The translations under genes were made by a program, and so were the position numbers. Under the pieces are notes generated by a model. It saw only the letters and a program-made list of their open reading frames with translations. It was not told the DNA's origin and ran no database searches. Source: Gammaproteobacteria bacterium (GTDB lineage: Bacteria; Pseudomonadota; Gammaproteobacteria; Burkholderiales; Sulfuricellaceae). From it: DNA of 64,000 nt. Location: positions 1 through 64,000 of the forward strand of contig JAHJGO010000027.1 of NCBI GenBank assembly GCA_018824405.1, in the 5' to 3' direction. Positions 28,210-39,446 of the stretch are shown here, one piece after another; the first letter of the stretch is position 1, and each line of letters starts with the position of its first letter.

Positions 28210-28812
28210 TTGAATAAATCCCAACTGAGGCGCCATTTGCGCCGTTTGCGCAGCCAGCTTTCGCCGCATCAGCGGCGCACGGCAGCTAATGGCCTGCTGC
28301 GCGTGGCAAAACGCGAGCGCCTGCTGATGCGCTACAGCCGCGTCGGGTTTTATTTGCCCTTCGAAGGTGAGCTGGATCTGCTGCCCCTGCTCAACCAGGC
28401 ATTGCTCCTTGGAAAATCCTGCTATTTGCCCGTGGTGCCGCGTCGCTTCCAGAGGCATCTTTACTTCACGCGTCTAACCAGCCGCCCCAGCTGGTATCTC
28501 AATCGCTTCGGCATCCACGAACACTGGTCACCCCGACCGATACGCGCCAACCAGCTGGACCTGCTGTTCATGCCGCTGGTGGGGTTTGACGAGGACGGAT
28601 TCCGGCTGGGCATGGGAGGCGGGTTCTACGACACCAGCCTGGCATTTCTTGGCCGCCGAAAAATCTGGCGCAAACCCTATCTGGTCGGGATCGGCTACGA
28701 ATGCCAGAAAGTTCAGCAAGTACCGCGCGACCCCTGGGACATGCCGCTCGATGCGGCGCTCACCGAACACCAGCTCTATCGCTTCCCCAGAAGCACACAT
28801 CAACACATTTGA
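28210..28812 (+). CDS. 5-formyltetrahydrofolate cyclo-ligase
   Basis: A 200-residue enzyme that converts 5-formyl-THF to 5,10-methenyl-THF. It has the basic N-terminal helix (LRRHLRRLRSQLSPHQRR), YLPFEGELDLLPLL near residue 51 and the ATP/folate signature GFDEDGFRLGMGGGFYDTSL near 122. The TTG at 28210 is preferred, because the upstream in-frame ATG at 28156 lies inside the 6S RNA 3' arm. No strong ribosome site is seen. This is the ygfA/fau locus of other proteobacteria. Confidence 0.88.
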   Translation: MNKSQLRRHLRRLRSQLSPHQRRTAANGLLRVAKRERLLMRYSRVGFYLPFEGELDLLPLLNQALLLGKSCYLPVVPRRFQRHLYFTRLTSRPSWYLNRFGIHEHWSPRPIRANQLDLLFMPLVGFDEDGFRLGMGGGFYDTSLAFLGRRKIWRKPYLVGIGYECQKVQQVPRDPWDMPLDAALTEHQLYRFPRSTHQHI

Positions 28813-28827
28813 ATTCAGGATGAACAC

Positions 28828-29283
28828 ATGCGTTACTGGCTCATGAAATCAGAACCTTCCGATGTCAGCGTGGACGACCTTGCAGCCATGCCCAACCAGA
28901 GCGTGGCCTGGTATGGCATACGCAACTACCAGGCACGAAATTTCATGCGCGACCAGATGAGAGTCGGCGACCAGGTCTTTTTCTATCACTCAAGTTGCGA
29001 CGAACCGGGCATTGTCGGACTGGCAACGGTCAGCAAGCTGGCTTACCCGGACCAGACCCAGTTTGACCCCAAAAATAAATATTTCGACCCCAAGGCAACG
29101 CCTGAAAACCCGCGCTGGATGAATGTGGACGTGAAGCTGGTCAAGAAAACCCGCCTCATTGGCATCAAGGAGTTGCGCAGCCACCCTGAACTGGAGCATA
29201 TGCGCATCCTGCAGAGGGGCAACCGGCTCTCGATCACGCCGGTCGATCCCAAGGAATGGGAATTTATTCTGGGCCTGCTGTAG
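28828..29283 (+). CDS. EVE domain-containing protein
   Basis: A 151-residue single-domain protein of the EVE (PUA-like) family related to human thymocyte nuclear protein 1. Motifs are YWLMKSEPSDVSVDDL at the start, WYGIRNYQARNFMRDQM near residue 28 and GDQVFFYHSSC near 47. Bacterial EVE proteins bind modified nucleotides in RNA or DNA. It starts 15 nt after the cyclo-ligase stop and is convergent with ftsY, 4 nt away. Confidence 0.92.
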   Translation: MRYWLMKSEPSDVSVDDLAAMPNQSVAWYGIRNYQARNFMRDQMRVGDQVFFYHSSCDEPGIVGLATVSKLAYPDQTQFDPKNKYFDPKATPENPRWMNVDVKLVKKTRLIGIKELRSHPELEHMRILQRGNRLSITPVDPKEWEFILGLL

Positions 29284-29287
29284 CAGC

Positions 29288-30253
29288 CTACTCGAACAGG
29301 GCCGAAACAAATTCCTGCGCCACGAATGGCCGCAGATCATCGAGCTGCTCGCCCACCCCGATAAAGCGAATCGGAATCGGCCGGGTACGGGCGATAGCCG
29401 CAATGATGCCGCCCTTGGCAGTTCCATCGAGCTTGGTCAGCGCCAGGCCGCTCACCTGCAGCGCGTCATCGAAGGCCTTGACCTGCGCCAGGCCGTTCTG
29501 GCCGGTATTGGAGTCGAGTACCAGCAGCACTTCGTGAGGGCCCGTGGGATCGGCCTTGGCGATAACGCGCTTCACTTTCTTGATCTCTTCCATCAGGTGC
29601 AGTTGTGTAGGCAGTCGCCCGGCAGTATCCGCCAGCACCACATCGATGCCACGCGCCTTGGCTGCCTGGATAGCGTCGAAAATCACGGCGGCGGAATCAC
29701 CGCTCTCCTGAGCGATGACAGTCACGTTATTGCGCTCGCCCCAGATCATCAGCTGCTCCCGGGCGGCAGCACGAAAGGTATCCCCTGCGGCCAGCAGCAC
29801 CGACTTTCCCTGCGACTGAAAATACTTGGCCAATTTGCCGATGGTAGTGGTTTTCCCAGCCCCATTCACCCCCGCCAGCATGATGATGAATGGACGATGG
29901 CCTGCAATATCCAGCGGCGCCTCCAGCGGCTGAAGCAATGCCCGCAGGGACTGCTGCAGCGCATCTTTCAGCTGCCCTGCCTCCTCCATGCCCTCACGCT
30001 TGACGCGTACACGAAGATCGTCGAGCAGATACTGGGTGGCAGCCACACCCACGTCCGAGGTCAGAAGTATGGTTTCCAGTTCTTCATACAACTCATCGTC
30101 AATTTTGGCGCCGCTGCCAAAAAGATTTGTCACCTTGCGTCCGAACTGTTCACGGGTGCGCGTCAGCCCCTGTTTCAGCCGTGCAGCCCAGCCCTCCGGT
30201 TTGCTTTCTGCTTCAACTGCAGGCACTTCGGATTTTTTGAAGAAACTAAACAT
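29288..30253 (-). CDS. ftsY: Signal recognition particle receptor FtsY
   Basis: A 321-residue SRP GTPase receptor that delivers ribosomes to the inner membrane. It has a short acidic/basic N-terminal A region, the four-helix N domain and the G domain: G1 GVNGAGKTTTIGKLA near residue 128, DTAGRLPTQ near 209, and TKLDGTAKGG near 276. The A domain is short relative to E. coli. It is divergent from the M16 peptidase pair, an arrangement found in many betaproteobacteria. Confidence 0.96.
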   Translation of the reverse strand: MFSFFKKSEVPAVEAESKPEGWAARLKQGLTRTREQFGRKVTNLFGSGAKIDDELYEELETILLTSDVGVAATQYLLDDLRVRVKREGMEEAGQLKDALQQSLRALLQPLEAPLDIAGHRPFIIMLAGVNGAGKTTTIGKLAKYFQSQGKSVLLAAGDTFRAAAREQLMIWGERNNVTVIAQESGDSAAVIFDAIQAAKARGIDVVLADTAGRLPTQLHLMEEIKKVKRVIAKADPTGPHEVLLVLDSNTGQNGLAQVKAFDDALQVSGLALTKLDGTAKGGIIAAIARTRPIPIRFIGVGEQLDDLRPFVAQEFVSALFE

Positions 30254-30323
30254 GTTGGATTCTGGTCAGTGAGATATTGCAGTGAAAGGGGACAACGTAG
30301 GCCGGTTCATGAAATATCCGGGC

Positions 30324-30329
30324 TATAAT
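30324..30329 (+). promoter_or_regulatory. Putative -10 element for the M16 peptidase operon
   Basis: A perfect TATAAT 46 nt before the GTG start of the first M16 gene. The -35 region is weak. Confidence 0.45.
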
Positions 30330-30375
30330 TCCCACCATTTTATCCCGAATAGAACCTGAAAAGGTAGGAGGTTGC

Positions 30376-31740
30376 GTGCTGACAAAAGCGTTGCTGGGGG
30401 CAACCCTGCTTGGACTAACCTGGGGCGCAGTTGCGAACCCTTATGAACACCTGCTGGCCAATGGCATGAAAATCATCGTCAAGGAGGACCGGCGCGCACC
30501 GGTGGTGGTGTCACAGGTCTGGTACCGGGCCGGCAGCATGGATGAACAGAACGGAACGACCGGCGTGGCGCATGTTCTGGAGCACATGATGTTCAAGGGC
30601 ACACGCAAGGTGCCCGCTGGCCAGTTTTCAAAAATCATCGCAGAAGCCGGCGGACGCGAGAATGCATTTACCAGTAGCGATTACACTGCTTATTTCCAGC
30701 AACTGAAAACCGACAAACTGCCGCTGGCTTTCAGACTGGAAGCAGACCGCATGGAAAACCTGGTGCTGACCGAAAAGGAATTCGCCAAGGAAATCCAGGT
30801 GGTGATTGAAGAACGCCGCATGCGCACGGAAGACAAGCCGCAGGCCCTGGTCCACGAACAGCTGAATGCAGCCGCCTTTAACGCGCACCCCTACCATCAC
30901 CCCATCATCGGCTGGATGGATGATCTGGAAAACATGCGTGTTGAGGATGCCCGTGCCTGGTACCAGCGCTGGTATGCGCCCAATAACGCCACGCTGGTCG
31001 TGGTCGGCGATGTCCGCCACGAGGAAGTGTTTAAACTGGCAAAAACCCATTTCGGTCCGCTCAAGGCGCACCCGCTGCCACTCCGAAAACCGCAGCAGGA
31101 GCCACCTCAGCGCGGAATCAAACGCGTGCTGGTGAAAGCGCAAGCCAAGCTGCCCTACCTCGCCCTGGCCTACCGTGTGCCCGTGCTTCGGGAAGTCAGC
31201 CAGGATAGCGAACCCTATGCGCTGGAAATCCTGTCGGGCGTGCTGGATGGCCATGCTGCCGCGCGCCTGAACCAGTCCCTGGTGCGTGAAAGCCGTTTGG
31301 CGACGGAAGTTGGCACATCTTATGGCGCCATTTCGCGTGGTCCGGGGCTGTTCCTGATCGAAGCCACACCCAGTGAAGGCAAAAGCGTGCTTGAACTCGA
31401 GCAGGGTATTCGCCAGGAAATTGCCCGCGTGCAGCACGACGGCGTCAGCACAGAGGAATTACAGCGCGTCAAAGCCCAGGTTATCGCCAACCAGGTCTAC
31501 CAGCGCGATTCGATGTTTTACCAGGGCATGCTGATCGGGCAAATGGAAAGCTCGGGGCTTTCCTGGCGCGATGAGAAAATCATGCTGGAGCGGCTCAATG
31601 CTGTCACTGCGGAGCAGGTCCAGTCGATAGCGCAAAAATATCTTCAGGATGATGGACTGACGCTCGCCACACTAGATCCGCAACCGATGGAAACGAAGCG
31701 TCCTTCACAAAATACGAAGGGAGGCCGCCATGCGCACTAA
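30376..31740 (+). CDS. M16-family zinc peptidase, catalytic subunit (exported)
   Basis: A 454-residue protein with a signal peptide (hydrophobic core about residues 4-18, AVAN). The inverted zinc motif HVLEHMMFKG (HxxEH) is near residue 64, with the downstream glutamate region ENAFTSSDYTAYF. It is the catalytic half of a paired M16B peptidase, comparable to YmxG/PqqL-type or mitochondrial processing peptidase beta. It should act in the periplasm with the product of the next gene. AGGAGG lies 5 nt before the GTG start. The substrate is unknown. Confidence 0.92.
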   Translation: MLTKALLGATLLGLTWGAVANPYEHLLANGMKIIVKEDRRAPVVVSQVWYRAGSMDEQNGTTGVAHVLEHMMFKGTRKVPAGQFSKIIAEAGGRENAFTSSDYTAYFQQLKTDKLPLAFRLEADRMENLVLTEKEFAKEIQVVIEERRMRTEDKPQALVHEQLNAAAFNAHPYHHPIIGWMDDLENMRVEDARAWYQRWYAPNNATLVVVGDVRHEEVFKLAKTHFGPLKAHPLPLRKPQQEPPQRGIKRVLVKAQAKLPYLALAYRVPVLREVSQDSEPYALEILSGVLDGHAAARLNQSLVRESRLATEVGTSYGAISRGPGLFLIEATPSEGKSVLELEQGIRQEIARVQHDGVSTEELQRVKAQVIANQVYQRDSMFYQGMLIGQMESSGLSWRDEKIMLERLNAVTAEQVQSIAQKYLQDDGLTLATLDPQPMETKRPSQNTKGGRHAH

Positions 31741-33038
31741 ACTGACAACCTCGCTGCTAGGCATTCTGGCGCTTTTCATGGCTGGTGCTGCCAGTGCCGC
31801 CCTGCCTATCCAGCACTGGCAAACTGCCAATGGCGCCCAAGTGTATTTTGTCGAAAGCCGTGGTCTGCCGCTGCTGGATATCAGTGTTGAATTCGATGCC
31901 GGCGCACGCCGCGACACCCCCGCTCAAGCTGGTCTAGCCAGCCTGACCGTACAGACATTGATGCTGGGCGCGGGCGGCCTGCCGGAGGAAACCATTTCCC
32001 GCCACCTCGCCGATGTAGGCGCACAACTTGCTGCCAGTTTTGACCCGGATCGCGCAGGAATGACCTTGCGCACGCTGAGCAGTGAACGCGAACGCAACCA
32101 GTCGTTAGACCTGCTTGCCAAAGTGTTGCAGCAGCCCGACTTTCCCGATGCGGCGATTGAACGTGAAAAAGCCCGTGCCATCGCAGCCCTGAAAGAGGAG
32201 AACACGCAGCCCGGGCCGATTGGGGGAAAAGCTTTTTATGCAGCCCTTTATGGTGCTCATCCCTATGGACTGCCCGGCACCGGCAAGGTCGAAACGCTGG
32301 CCACGCTGCAGCGGCAGGATGTAGCCGAGTTTTACCGCCGTCACTATGTCGCCGACGCAGCGGTGATCTCCCTGGTGGGTGATGTCAGCCGCAGCCAGGC
32401 CGAATCCATCGCGGAACAGCTTACCGCCGGCATGCCTCGTAGCACAGCCCCCTTGCCGGCTCTCACGGACGTAACCCAGCCAATTCAGGAAGAAACCCTT
32501 CGCATCCCCCATCCGGCCACCCAAAGCCATATCCTGATCGGCATACCGGGCATGAGCCGCAACGATCCGGACTACTTTGCGCTTTACCTTGGCAACTACA
32601 TTTTAGGCGGTGGCGGATTTGCATCCCGACTGACAGAAGAAGTACGCGAAAAACGCGGCCTGGCATACAGTGTTTACAGCTATTTTCTGCCACTGGCCCA
32701 GCCAGGCCCCTTCCAGATCGGCTTGCAGACCAAGCAGGAACAATCACAGCAAGCCCTGGAAATTGTACGTGCCACGCTCAGCCGGTTTGTCACCCAAGGG
32801 CCGACTCAGGACGAGTTGAGGCGCGCCAAACAAAATATTGGCGGCGGTTTCCCGCTACGCATCGACAGCAATAAAAAAATACTTGGTTACCTGGCAATGA
32901 TCGGCTTCTATCACCTGCCACTGAGCTATATCGACGAGTTTGCCAACAAGATCGAGAGAGTTACCCTGGCAGATGTCAAGGATGCTTTTAAACGCCGCAT
33001 TGACCCCGAACGAATGGTGACAGTAATTGTGGGTGGTA

Positions 33039-33052
<14 letters not shown>
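31730..33052 (+). CDS. M16-family peptidase-like protein, non-catalytic partner (exported)
   Basis: A 440-residue M16B protein with a signal peptide (cleavage near ASAAL). The place of the HxxEH motif reads ASLTVQTLMLGAGG, so zinc ligands are missing. The C-terminal half retains SRLTEEVREKRGLAYSVYSY near residue 305, the R/Y pair used in substrate binding by the non-catalytic subunit. It overlaps the catalytic gene by 11 nt, so the two are coupled and probably form a heterodimer. It overlaps rsmD by 14 nt. Confidence 0.9.
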
Positions 33053-34344
<1,292 letters not shown>

Positions 34345-34358
34345 ATTCGGATATATCC

Positions 34359-34408
34359 CCCCGCAACAGGAGCTTGGCGGCTCCGTGCGGGGCATTTACA
34401 GCTTTTTT
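34359..34408 (+). terminator. Intrinsic terminator after the ferredoxin gene
   Basis: CCCCGCA (34359-34365) pairs with TGCGGGG (34386-34392), and an inner stem GGAGC/GCTCC (34369-34373/34380-34384) extends it. A T6 run comes after 10 further bases (34403-34408), so it is not a canonical tail but is the only candidate between the convergent genes. Confidence 0.6.
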
Positions 34409-34409
34409 A

Positions 34410-36368
34410 TCAGGCCGCGAGTCGTTGTGATCCGTTCTCGAAATCCAGCGCCTGCGCCAAGTCCCGCTGCAACTTGCCGAGGTCTCTGAGTTGCGCGGTG
34501 ATGACCGCTTCCATCTGCTCCAGCTCGGCAATACGGTCTTCCAGGGTATCCGTTGCCTTGTGGATGCGCTTGATGCTCTCCAGACGGCGGCGCAACTGCA
34601 ACTGATGCTCACGCACCTGAGTTTCCATTGGCGCCATGACTGCCTTGAGCCAGTTCTCGACATCTCGATTGGCTATCTCGTAAACATGAATCACCCGACT
34701 GGCAATGGTTTCAAAAAACTTGGTGGTTAGCGTGAACTGCTCGTTGGTCAGCATGTTCAGTGCCGTATTGAAATGGTCGTTATAGCCCCTTTCCAGCTTG
34801 GCGATTTCCTTCAGGTATTTCAAGGTCGTGAAAGGAGGAGGCGTATTCTGCGACAAGCCATGATCCTCGCTGAACTTTTTGTACATGCTGTCCATCATGT
34901 GCTTGATTTCTTCGACCTGCTTGCCCGACTTGCTGATATTTTCCGAAACATCCTTGAAAAAACTGTTCATCGCATCGCGAATACCCTTGCTGAAACGGCT
35001 GCTGACCATGGCATCACGGGTATTCTTCACTTCAACCTTGAGCGAATCCATGCCAAGGAAGGTAAACAGGATATTGGTTTGCTGAGAAAATACGCTGCGT
35101 AGCGCCTGGAAGCGCTGCAAACCTTTTTCGAAATTTTCCTTGTCGAGCTTGACCTTCTCCATCATGTGCTCGATCACATCCTGATTCTTGCCGCGCAGGC
35201 CCTTGAGCTCTTCCAGTTGTTCGCTCACGCCACTCATGCGCGCATCGAGGATGGAATGCGTGACACTCATCATGTCCTCGACTTCACTCTGGGTGTTGTC
35301 GCGCACGATCTCCTGCTTGGAGGGGATCAATTCTTCGGACAAGGCTTTTTCCAGTGCCGGCAGGCGGCTCTTTTCAAGCAGGGCCTCATCCTGGTTGATT
35401 TTGGCCAGCAACCCTTTCTGAGCCGAAATAGGGAAAACCTGAGATGGCTTGATCCCCAGCAACTCGGCACTGTTGTTGACCTGAGAGTGAATTTCACGCT
35501 CGATGGCCTCACTAGTCTTCAGTTCGTCCCACAGGCCATCAATCTTGTTCAGCACCACCAGACGACCTTTCTGGCGACCCTGCGGATTGCCGACATAATC
35601 ACGCCACACTTCGATGTCGGTCTTGGTCACGCCGGTATCTGCCGCCAGCATGAACAGCACGGCATGCGCATTGGGCAGCATGTTGATGGTTAGCTCCGGC
35701 TCGGTGCCGATCGCGTTCAGACCCGGGGTATCCAGAATCACCAAGCCCTGTTTCAGCAGGGGATGCGGGAAATTGATGATGGCATGGCGCCAGCAGGGTA
35801 CTTCAACCGTGCCATCGGCCTGCAGGGTGAAGGCGTTATCCGGATCATTCTCATCGAACAACCCATAGCGCTGCGCTTCTTCCTGACTGACCCGCTTGAC
35901 CTGACTCACCTGCTGAAAAGCGCCCAGCATGCCTTCGGCGGAATTGACATCGAGCGGAAACACCTGCCACTCGTCCACATAGCGCTTGTATTCCGTGGTC
36001 GTGGTGTCGGTCGCGCGGGTTTCGATCGGCAGCAGCTGAATGCAGGGCTCGCGGCCTTCCTCGTACATCAGCTCGGTAGGGCACATGGTGGTGCGCCCTG
36101 CGCTGGAGGGCAGCAGGCGCAGGCCATAGCCGGCGAAAAAAATGGCATTGATGAGCTCGGACTTGCCGCGCGAAAACTCGGCCACAAACGCCACATTGAG
36201 CTTGTCGTCACGCAGGCGATCGAGGATGTGCTGAATACGCAGATCAGTCTGCCCATCGTTCAGCTCCTGCTCGCTCAACCAGTTGCGGTAGCCACTGATG
36301 CTGTCGGACAGCCCACTACGCCAGGCACTGTATGCCTCAAAATGAGCGACCAGATTTTCGTTTGTCAT
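34410..36368 (-). CDS. Bacterial dynamin-like GTPase
   Basis: A 652-residue large GTPase. The G1 motif VAEFSRGKSELINAIF is near residue 60 and G2 threonines lie in RTTMCPTEL near 87. G3 DTPGLNAIG is near 210 and G4 VVLNKIDGL near 270. The C-terminal half is long, helical and coiled-coil-like, ending in a helical bundle with no clear transmembrane pair. This is the layout of bacterial dynamin-family proteins, which remodel or guard membranes. The ATG at 36368 has GGGA 8 nt before. It lies alone between the convergent ferredoxin and mutM; no second dynamin gene accompanies it. Confidence 0.85.
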   Translation of the reverse strand: MTNENLVAHFEAYSAWRSGLSDSISGYRNWLSEQELNDGQTDLRIQHILDRLRDDKLNVAFVAEFSRGKSELINAIFFAGYGLRLLPSSAGRTTMCPTELMYEEGREPCIQLLPIETRATDTTTTEYKRYVDEWQVFPLDVNSAEGMLGAFQQVSQVKRVSQEEAQRYGLFDENDPDNAFTLQADGTVEVPCWRHAIINFPHPLLKQGLVILDTPGLNAIGTEPELTINMLPNAHAVLFMLAADTGVTKTDIEVWRDYVGNPQGRQKGRLVVLNKIDGLWDELKTSEAIEREIHSQVNNSAELLGIKPSQVFPISAQKGLLAKINQDEALLEKSRLPALEKALSEELIPSKQEIVRDNTQSEVEDMMSVTHSILDARMSGVSEQLEELKGLRGKNQDVIEHMMEKVKLDKENFEKGLQRFQALRSVFSQQTNILFTFLGMDSLKVEVKNTRDAMVSSRFSKGIRDAMNSFFKDVSENISKSGKQVEEIKHMMDSMYKKFSEDHGLSQNTPPPFTTLKYLKEIAKLERGYNDHFNTALNMLTNEQFTLTTKFFETIASRVIHVYEIANRDVENWLKAVMAPMETQVREHQLQLRRRLESIKRIHKATDTLEDRIAELEQMEAVITAQLRDLGKLQRDLAQALDFENGSQRLAA

Positions 36369-36509
36369 ATATATTCCCGTAGCCACGTTTCGGTAATGCC
36401 ATCGTACTTTAGCATAAAATACTAATTAAACAATGCTGTCCACGCGGATTCTTAAAGTGTTTTCATCAAGCATAATATGCATGATCACAGGCAATTTACA
36501 TGCCACCCT

Positions 36510-37328
36510 CTAATGTTTCTGGCAGCATGAACAGTAAAAAGTAGAGCGCTGCCCCTGGCGCAACTGACGAATGGGGTTGGCACACATCTGGCAGGGCTCT
36601 CCGGCGCGACCATAAACAAAATATTGCTGCTGGAAATATCCCGGCTTGCCACTGCTGTCGACGAAATCTCTCAGACTGCTGCCGCCTGCGGCGATTGCCT
36701 GCTCCAGCACCTCCCTCACTGTCCGGGCCAGCCTGATGCAACGCTCACGCCCCAGCCGGCTAGCCGAAAGTTTAGGATTGATGGCAGCCCTGAATAAAGC
36801 CTCGTTGGCGTAAATATTGCCTACGCCTACCAGCAGATGGCCATCCATCAGGGTCTGCTTGATATTGGTTTTCCTGCCTCGCGTAATCCGGTAGAGCCAG
36901 GCGCCATCAAAATCATCTGTCAGTGGCTCCACCCCCAGCTTTGCCAGCAAGGGGTGACGCATTGGGTCAGTTTGTGTCCAGATCACGGCACCAAAACGGC
37001 GTGGATCACGCAGGCGCATGCAAAAACCATTCTCCAGCACCAGATCGAAATGGTCGTGTTTTTCCACCGACGTTGCTGCGGGAAGAATGCGCAGGCTGCC
37101 GGACATGCCGAGATGCAAAATCAGCCAACCCTGGCCGCAATCCAGCAGCAAGTATTTGCCGCGCCGGGATACCCCACGTATGGCCAGCCCCGGCAATATC
37201 TGCGCCAGCTCCGGCATGACAGGAAAACGCAGGCTGGGATTGCGAACGATGACCGTTGCGATACGCTGGCCTTTCAGGTGCGGCTCGAGGCCGCGGCGCG
37301 TGGTTTCGACTTCAGGCAATTCTGGCAT
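36510..37328 (-). CDS. mutM: Formamidopyrimidine-DNA glycosylase
   Basis: A 272-residue bifunctional repair glycosylase for 8-oxoguanine. The mature N-terminus [17 protein letters not shown] carries the catalytic Pro2 and Glu3. Lysine in [10 protein letters not shown] is near residue 57 and a helix-two-turn-helix lies around [14 protein letters not shown] near 168. The zinc finger near the C-terminus has CQMC and CSCC. The start MPELPEV fixes 37328. The gene follows the Gld-type ABC genes on the same strand by 19 nt. Confidence 0.96.
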   Translation of the reverse strand: MPELPEVETTRRGLEPHLKGQRIATVIVRNPSLRFPVMPELAQILPGLAIRGVSRRGKYLLLDCGQGWLILHLGMSGSLRILPAATSVEKHDHFDLVLENGFCMRLRDPRRFGAVIWTQTDPMRHPLLAKLGVEPLTDDFDGAWLYRITRGRKTNIKQTLMDGHLLVGVGNIYANEALFRAAINPKLSASRLGRERCIRLARTVREVLEQAIAAGGSSLRDFVDSSGKPGYFQQQYFVYGRAGEPCQMCANPIRQLRQGQRSTFYCSCCQKH

Positions 37329-37347
37329 ATTTGAACGAAATACGAAG

Positions 37348-38709
37348 TTAACGGTTGCGTCGGCGATGCCAGACAAGAACGGCGATCACGAAAAAGGACA
37401 AGGGCAATACAACGAGAAAGCCCGACACGATCATCGCAACTCCTGTTTTACTCATGCTCAAGCTGGCATCCAGCGTGCTTTTGGGCTGTATTGAGATGAG
37501 TTTTGCATCCCCCGCCAGCCAGTTGAACAGGTTGATACCAAGATCAAGATTGCCCGCATTACCGAGGTAGGCATTGGTCAGAAAATCTCCACTGCCGATC
37601 ACGATCACACGCTGCTTGATATCTTCTCGCTCCCGTTCCAGCGCCCAGCCAATCACCACCGGACCGGGGATATCCTGACCCTCGTTGAATATGGCTTGCT
37701 GATCTGCCAAGCCATTCTCCACCCAGGCTCGCGCCGAGGTTTCTATCAACGGCGTTGCGCGCCAGCCAGGATCATCATTCATTCCCAAAGGACGGGCATG
37801 CGGATAGAGCGTGACGAGATCGAATTGGGATGTCACCGCGTGCGGTCCGTATTGGGCCGCAACCGCCGTTGTCTGCGCAAAACCTGCTTCTGGTGCAGCG
37901 GGGTCGATCACCTCGCCAGGCGTCAGCGCCAAGCTCAGCGCTTCGACGATGGGTTGCATACCCTTGAGCGAACCGGGTTCCAATAGCCACAACAGACTAC
38001 CGCCTCGCTCCAGATAACGCCGGATCTTGTCCACTTGGCCCGGTGAAATTTCTGTGCGAGGTTGGGTGAGTAACAGCACACTTATCTCGGCGGGCACTTC
38101 CGGAATCAGCGCCAAACTTGTGGCCGTAGTATGAAAACCCTTGTATGCCAACTGGCGCCCGAATTCACCCATATCGTGCACAGCACCGCCGTCCAGTTTG
38201 CGTTCACCATGGCCACTCACGCTCATGACCAAGCGGCCATGCTTCCTGGCAAGGCGCATCAGGGTGTTGGTAAAATCCTGCTCGTTCAGCATTGTGAGGT
38301 GTTCGCTGCGGCCACCATATTCCAGCACCATTTCGCCATTGACACGTACGCCCGCCGTACGCGCAAGTTCGGGTTGCGCGACCGGATCAATGAAATTCAG
38401 CACAAGGTCGGATTTAAGGCTCTGATAACGGGCAACGAAATCACGAGTCGGTCGACGCAAGTCGCCAAGCCGCGCATCCTGCAAGGTGGCATAGGCTGTC
38501 ACGCTAACCGCTCCCGGCATCTCGCGCAGCACATTGCGACTGGCCTGGCTCAGTGTATGACGCCCATTCTGTGTGACATCCCATTGCCATTCATAACGTT
38601 GGGAAATAACACTTATCGCAAGCACGACGCCAAGCAGCAACAGGGTATATATCCGTGGGTGGCGGCGTAGCCAGAACTGGGGCCGGAAGCGTGTTTTCAT
38701 GACTTTCAT
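37348..38709 (-). CDS. GldG-like ABC system auxiliary protein
   Basis: A 453-residue protein with one N-terminal helix (about residues 18-37), a large extracytoplasmic region and one C-terminal helix (about 425-447). The region contains the GldG/ABC-aux signature [12 protein letters not shown] near 162. GldG works with an ABC-2 permease and ATPase. The ATG at 38709 overlaps the stop of the permease gene (ATGA). The DUF4340 gene that often follows is absent; mutM is next instead. Confidence 0.82.
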   Translation of the reverse strand: MKVMKTRFRPQFWLRRHPRIYTLLLLGVVLAISVISQRYEWQWDVTQNGRHTLSQASRNVLREMPGAVSVTAYATLQDARLGDLRRPTRDFVARYQSLKSDLVLNFIDPVAQPELARTAGVRVNGEMVLEYGGRSEHLTMLNEQDFTNTLMRLARKHGRLVMSVSGHGERKLDGGAVHDMGEFGRQLAYKGFHTTATSLALIPEVPAEISVLLLTQPRTEISPGQVDKIRRYLERGGSLLWLLEPGSLKGMQPIVEALSLALTPGEVIDPAAPEAGFAQTTAVAAQYGPHAVTSQFDLVTLYPHARPLGMNDDPGWRATPLIETSARAWVENGLADQQAIFNEGQDIPGPVVIGWALEREREDIKQRVIVIGSGDFLTNAYLGNAGNLDLGINLFNWLAGDAKLISIQPKSTLDASLSMSKTGVAMIVSGFLVVLPLSFFVIAVLVWHRRRNR

Positions 38710-39446
38710 CCGCACACCCGATCCCGGTCAAGACGGCGCACCGACAGCATCAGAAAAGTCGTCGTAAACAACAAAAAATAAGCCACATCGGCAGTATTCA
38801 GAAATCCCCGGCTGATTCGCTCAAAATGCCACAGCAGCGACAGCGCATGCCAGCCGCCCAGATCCTTTGACACAATATCCAGCAGCCACAAGCCAAGAGA
38901 TGCACCGATACCGCTGATAGCGGCAATGGATGGATGCGCAGTGAGACAGGAAAAATACAGGCCGAGTGCGGCAAGACTGGCCGCCAGCATCACGACACCC
39001 GACAGATTGGCGAGCAGCAGGCCCATATCGAGCGGCCCACCCGCTCGCAGCGAAAGTACCATGAGGGTGGTAAGTGTGACGATCAGGCAGAGAAAACCCC
39101 ACAGCCCTAGAAATTTACCCAGCACGATGGCAGGCAGTGACACCGGGGCAGAAAAAAACAGTGGCAGAGTATGGTTGCGACGCTCTTCCGCGATCAGGCG
39201 CATGGCAAAAACCGGCGTCACCACCAGCAGCAGCATAGCCGTAGCGCCAAATAGCGGAGCCGCCACCATTTCCGTCACCCCCGGAGGATTGGCGAGCAGC
39301 GCCAGTTGCGCCTGTAAGCCGAGAAAAGCATCCACCTGATTGAGAAACAACCATGCCAGCACCCCCTGCAGAACACCCAAGGCAATCCAGGCAAGCGGTG
39401 ATCCGAACAACATCTTGAGTTCCTTAGCCGCGATCGTGGCAATCAC
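38706..39446 (-). CDS. GldF-like ABC-2 type permease
   Basis: A 246-residue membrane protein with six predicted helices. IATIAAKELKMLFGSPLAWI at the start, and ERRNHTLPLFFSAPVSLPAI near residue 93, are the ABC-2 permease hallmarks (coupling helix). The GTG start at 39446 overlaps the ATPase stop (GTGA). The substrate is unknown in non-gliding bacteria. Confidence 0.87.
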   Translation of the reverse strand: MIATIAAKELKMLFGSPLAWIALGVLQGVLAWLFLNQVDAFLGLQAQLALLANPPGVTEMVAAPLFGATAMLLLVVTPVFAMRLIAEERRNHTLPLFFSAPVSLPAIVLGKFLGLWGFLCLIVTLTTLMVLSLRAGGPLDMGLLLANLSGVVMLAASLAALGLYFSCLTAHPSIAAISGIGASLGLWLLDIVSKDLGGWHALSLLWHFERISRGFLNTADVAYFLLFTTTFLMLSVRRLDRDRVCG

